Assembly: GCA_937902525.1 (NCBI GenBank)
Contig: CALEKV010000191.1
Span: forward strand, 1 to 14,635
From: an uncultured Candidatus Saccharibacteria bacterium
Lineage (GTDB): Bacteria; Patescibacteriota; Saccharimonadia; Saccharimonadales; Saccharimonadaceae
Direction of reading: 5' to 3'
Length of the DNA stretch: 14,635 nucleotides
The position numbers and the translations under genes are program-made. The notes beneath the pieces are model-generated. The model made no database searches. It had not been told where the DNA came from and was given only the letters and a program-made list of their open reading frames with translations. Numbering within the stretch: the first letter of the stretch is position 1; the number at the start of each line of letters is the position of its first letter. Of the stretch, positions 12,677-14,635 are shown piece by piece.

Positions 12677-14635
12677 TTATTTACTGCGCTTGGCGATGAT
12701 TTCCTGCGCCACGTTTGGTGGAACTTCCTCGTAATGTGCCAACTCCATGGTGCTAGCGGCGCGGCCTTGACTCATGCTGCGTAAGTCGCTGGTGTAGCCA
12801 AACATACTGGCAAGCGGCACGATTGCTTTAATCAGCTTAGCGCCAGCCATTAAGTCTTCCATGGCTTCAATGCGGCCACGGCGACTATTAAGGTCGCCGA
12901 TGATATCACCCATGAACTCTTCTGGTGTAGTCACTTCAACATGCATGACAGGCTCCAATAGGATTGGGTTGGCCTGCTTGATACCTTCGCGCGCAGCTAA
13001 GCTACCAGCCAAGCTAAAGGCTAGTTCGCTAGAGTCGACATCGTGATAGCTACCGTCGTAAAGAGTGGCTTTAATATCGACCACTGGGTATCCGGCAATC
13101 ACGCCGCCTTCAAGGGTTTCTTTAATACCCTTCTGCACTGGCGTACGGTACTCTTGCGGCACCACGCCGCCCTTAATTTGGTCAATAAACTCAAAGCCCT
13201 TGCCCGGTTCGTTCGGTTCAAAGCGCACCCAAACATCACCATACTGGCCACGGCCGCCGCTTTGCTTGGCGTGCTTACCTTGCACTTCGCTGGTACCCTT
13301 GATGGTTTCACGGAATGCCACCTGTGGTTCGCCGATGTTAGCTTCCACGCTAAATTCACGTTTCATGCGATCGATCAATATATCAAGGTGTAACTCACCC
13401 ATACCGCTCATAATGGTCTGGCCGGTTTCATCATCAGTGTGGATACGAAAGGTTGGATCTTCCTCCGCCAGGCGCTGCAAGGCGATGCCCATTTTTTCTT
13501 GGTCGGCTTTACTCTTTGGCTCAACCGCAATACTAACTGGTGGGTCTGGGAACGTGATACTCTCCAGCGCAATTGGATGCGCCGCATCAGACAAAGTGTC
13601 ACCAGTAAAGGTACTCTTCAGGCCAACCACGGCGGCAATGTCGCCGGCTTCGATTTTGTCGATATCCTCACGCTTATCAGCATGCATGCGAACAATGCGG
13701 CCAATGCGCTCTTTTTCGCCAGTAGTGGTGTTCAACACGTAGCTGCCGGCATTCAACACGCCACTGTATACGCGGATAAAAATTAGCTTCCCAACAAACG
13801 GGTCGGTCGCGATTTTAAAGGCTAACGCAGCCATCGGTTCTTTTTCGCTTGGCTTACGGCTGATTTCATCGCCAGTTTTTGGATTTTTGCCCCAAACGGC
13901 GTCCACGTCCACAGGGCTTGGCAGGTAATCAGTCACAACATCCAGTAATTTCTCAACGATCACGCCGCGGCCATCGCCACCGCTGACCAAAAAGAAATCA
14001 CCAGCCAACACGCGCTTACGCAAAGCGCTTTTTAGTTCATCAATTGTAATAGATTCTTCGCCATGCTCAAAAAACTTTATCATTAATTCGTCGTCGGCTT
14101 CCACGGCGTTTTCGACTAACAGGCTTCGAGCGTTCTTAGCCTTTTCCAACATGTCGGTTGGAATTTCACCCACAATTAACTCATGGTCTGTGTAGTTATT
14201 GTAGGTATAAGCCTTCATATCAATCAGGTCAACCACGCCATTAATGTCTTTTTCGAAACCGATTGGCAAGTGAATTGGGAAAGCATTTTTGCTCAAACGG
14301 GTGTGGATACTTTTCAGACTCTTGTAAAAGTCGCCACCGGTTTGGTTGATTTTGTTAATAAAGCACACGCGTGGCACGCCGTACTTATTAGCCTGACGCC
14401 ACACAGTTTCGCTCTGGGCTTCCACGCCCATTTTGCCGTCAAAGACTGTTACGGCGCCGTCAAGCACGCGCAAGCTGCGTTCGACCTCGGCAGTAAAGTC
14501 AATGTGCCCTGGGGTATCAATGATATTCACTTGGCAACCCTTCCAAAAACAGGTCACTGCTGCGCTGGTAATGGTGATACCGCGCTCTTTTTCCTGTGCC
14601 ATCCAGTCGGTGGTCGCACCCGCGCCATCGCCGCG
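12677..14635 (-). CDS. fusA: Elongation factor G (5' end beyond window), G4 motif NKIN
   Basis: GTPase that drives translocation and, with RRF, ribosome recycling. The visible 652 residues lack about the first 45-55, including the P-loop; the gene continues past the right edge (the frame is open to 14635, reading RGDGAGATTDW before the first visible Met). Present are switch I ERGITIT, G3 DTPGHIDF, domain II, domain III, domain IV with GSYHDVDSSE, and domain V ending MFGYTSDLRSMSQGRA and HYEEVP. The G4 motif is NKIN (14356-14345), with Asn in place of the Asp that reads the guanine base, and the region of G5 reads SGGDGRG instead of a typical GSA-type motif. Otherwise it looks functional. In classical operons EF-Tu follows directly; here the oxidoreductase gene intervenes. 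Confidence 0.97.
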   Translation of the reverse strand, partial: RGDGAGATTDWMAQEKERGITITSAAVTCFWKGCQVNIIDTPGHIDFTAEVERSLRVLDGAVTVFDGKMGVEAQSETVWRQANKYGVPRVCFINKINQTGGDFYKSLKSIHTRLSKNAFPIHLPIGFEKDINGVVDLIDMKAYTYNNYTDHELIVGEIPTDMLEKAKNARSLLVENAVEADDELMIKFFEHGEESITIDELKSALRKRVLAGDFFLVSGGDGRGVIVEKLLDVVTDYLPSPVDVDAVWGKNPKTGDEISRKPSEKEPMAALAFKIATDPFVGKLIFIRVYSGVLNAGSYVLNTTTGEKERIGRIVRMHADKREDIDKIEAGDIAAVVGLKSTFTGDTLSDAAHPIALESITFPDPPVSIAVEPKSKADQEKMGIALQRLAEEDPTFRIHTDDETGQTIMSGMGELHLDILIDRMKREFSVEANIGEPQVAFRETIKGTSEVQGKHAKQSGGRGQYGDVWVRFEPNEPGKGFEFIDQIKGGVVPQEYRTPVQKGIKETLEGGVIAGYPVVDIKATLYDGSYHDVDSSELAFSLAGSLAAREGIKQANPILLEPVMHVEVTTPEEFMGDIIGDLNSRRGRIEAMEDLMAGAKLIKAIVPLASMFGYTSDLRSMSQGRAASTMELAHYEEVPPNVAQEIIAKRSK

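Noticed and set aside
13065..13742. 225-codon plus-strand open frame over EF-G
   Set aside because: It is antisense to conserved EF-G domains and has a composition expected from a mirrored coding sequence; there is no promoter or ribosome binding site.
1..14635. CRISPR array, transposon, tRNA or rRNA gene
   Set aside because: No regularly spaced repeats, transposase-like frames or terminal inverted repeats were seen, and no tRNA cloverleaf or rRNA-like stretch was recognised in the short intergenic regions.

Overview
The window is a bacterial translation-gene cluster, most likely from a Candidate Phyla Radiation bacterium and probably Candidatus Saccharibacteria (TM7). That assignment rests on the overall look of the EF-Tu, EF-G and ribosomal protein sequences plus the company of a small membrane protein and a haem-flavin oxidoreductase; it is an inference, not a search result. 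TGA serves as a stop (end of the oxidoreductase gene at 12545-12547), which argues against the recoded-TGA CPR lineages.

Layout: nearly everything on the minus strand is translation machinery. Reading that strand from right to left: EF-G (12677-14635, 5' end outside the window), EF-Tu (9801-10985), S10 (8893-9219), then one long, tightly packed operon L3-L4-L23-L2-S19-L22-S3-L16-L29-S17-L14-L24-L5-S14-S8-L6-L18-S5 (7874 down to 1, S5 cut by the window edge). This is the classical fus-tuf-S10-spc order. Most junctions in the operon are TAATG overlaps or 1-4 nt gaps.

The conserved order is interrupted by four genes on the plus strand: a haem/FAD/NAD(P)H oxidoreductase between EF-G and EF-Tu, an unknown 96-residue protein between EF-Tu and S10, and a Lys/Ala-rich single-pass membrane protein plus an unknown 89-residue protein between S10 and L3. 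Each interruption has recognisable promoters, and three convergent gene ends share a hairpin with A and T runs on both sides, so one terminator can serve both strands. As a result EF-Tu and S10 appear to be transcribed alone, and the L3-S5 operon starts from its own promoter.

Three points deserve attention. (1) L22 is broken by an apparent +1 frameshift exactly at a CTT-AGA site; the second frame restores the conserved C-terminus and the normal 1-nt spacing to S3. It is either a one-base error or mutation, or a candidate programmed frameshift. (2) EF-G has Asn instead of the guanine-specifying Asp in its NKxD motif (NKIN), while EF-Tu next door keeps NKMD. (3) At least one plus-strand gene (9426) has a near-consensus promoter whose predicted transcription start falls on the start codon, implying a leaderless mRNA.
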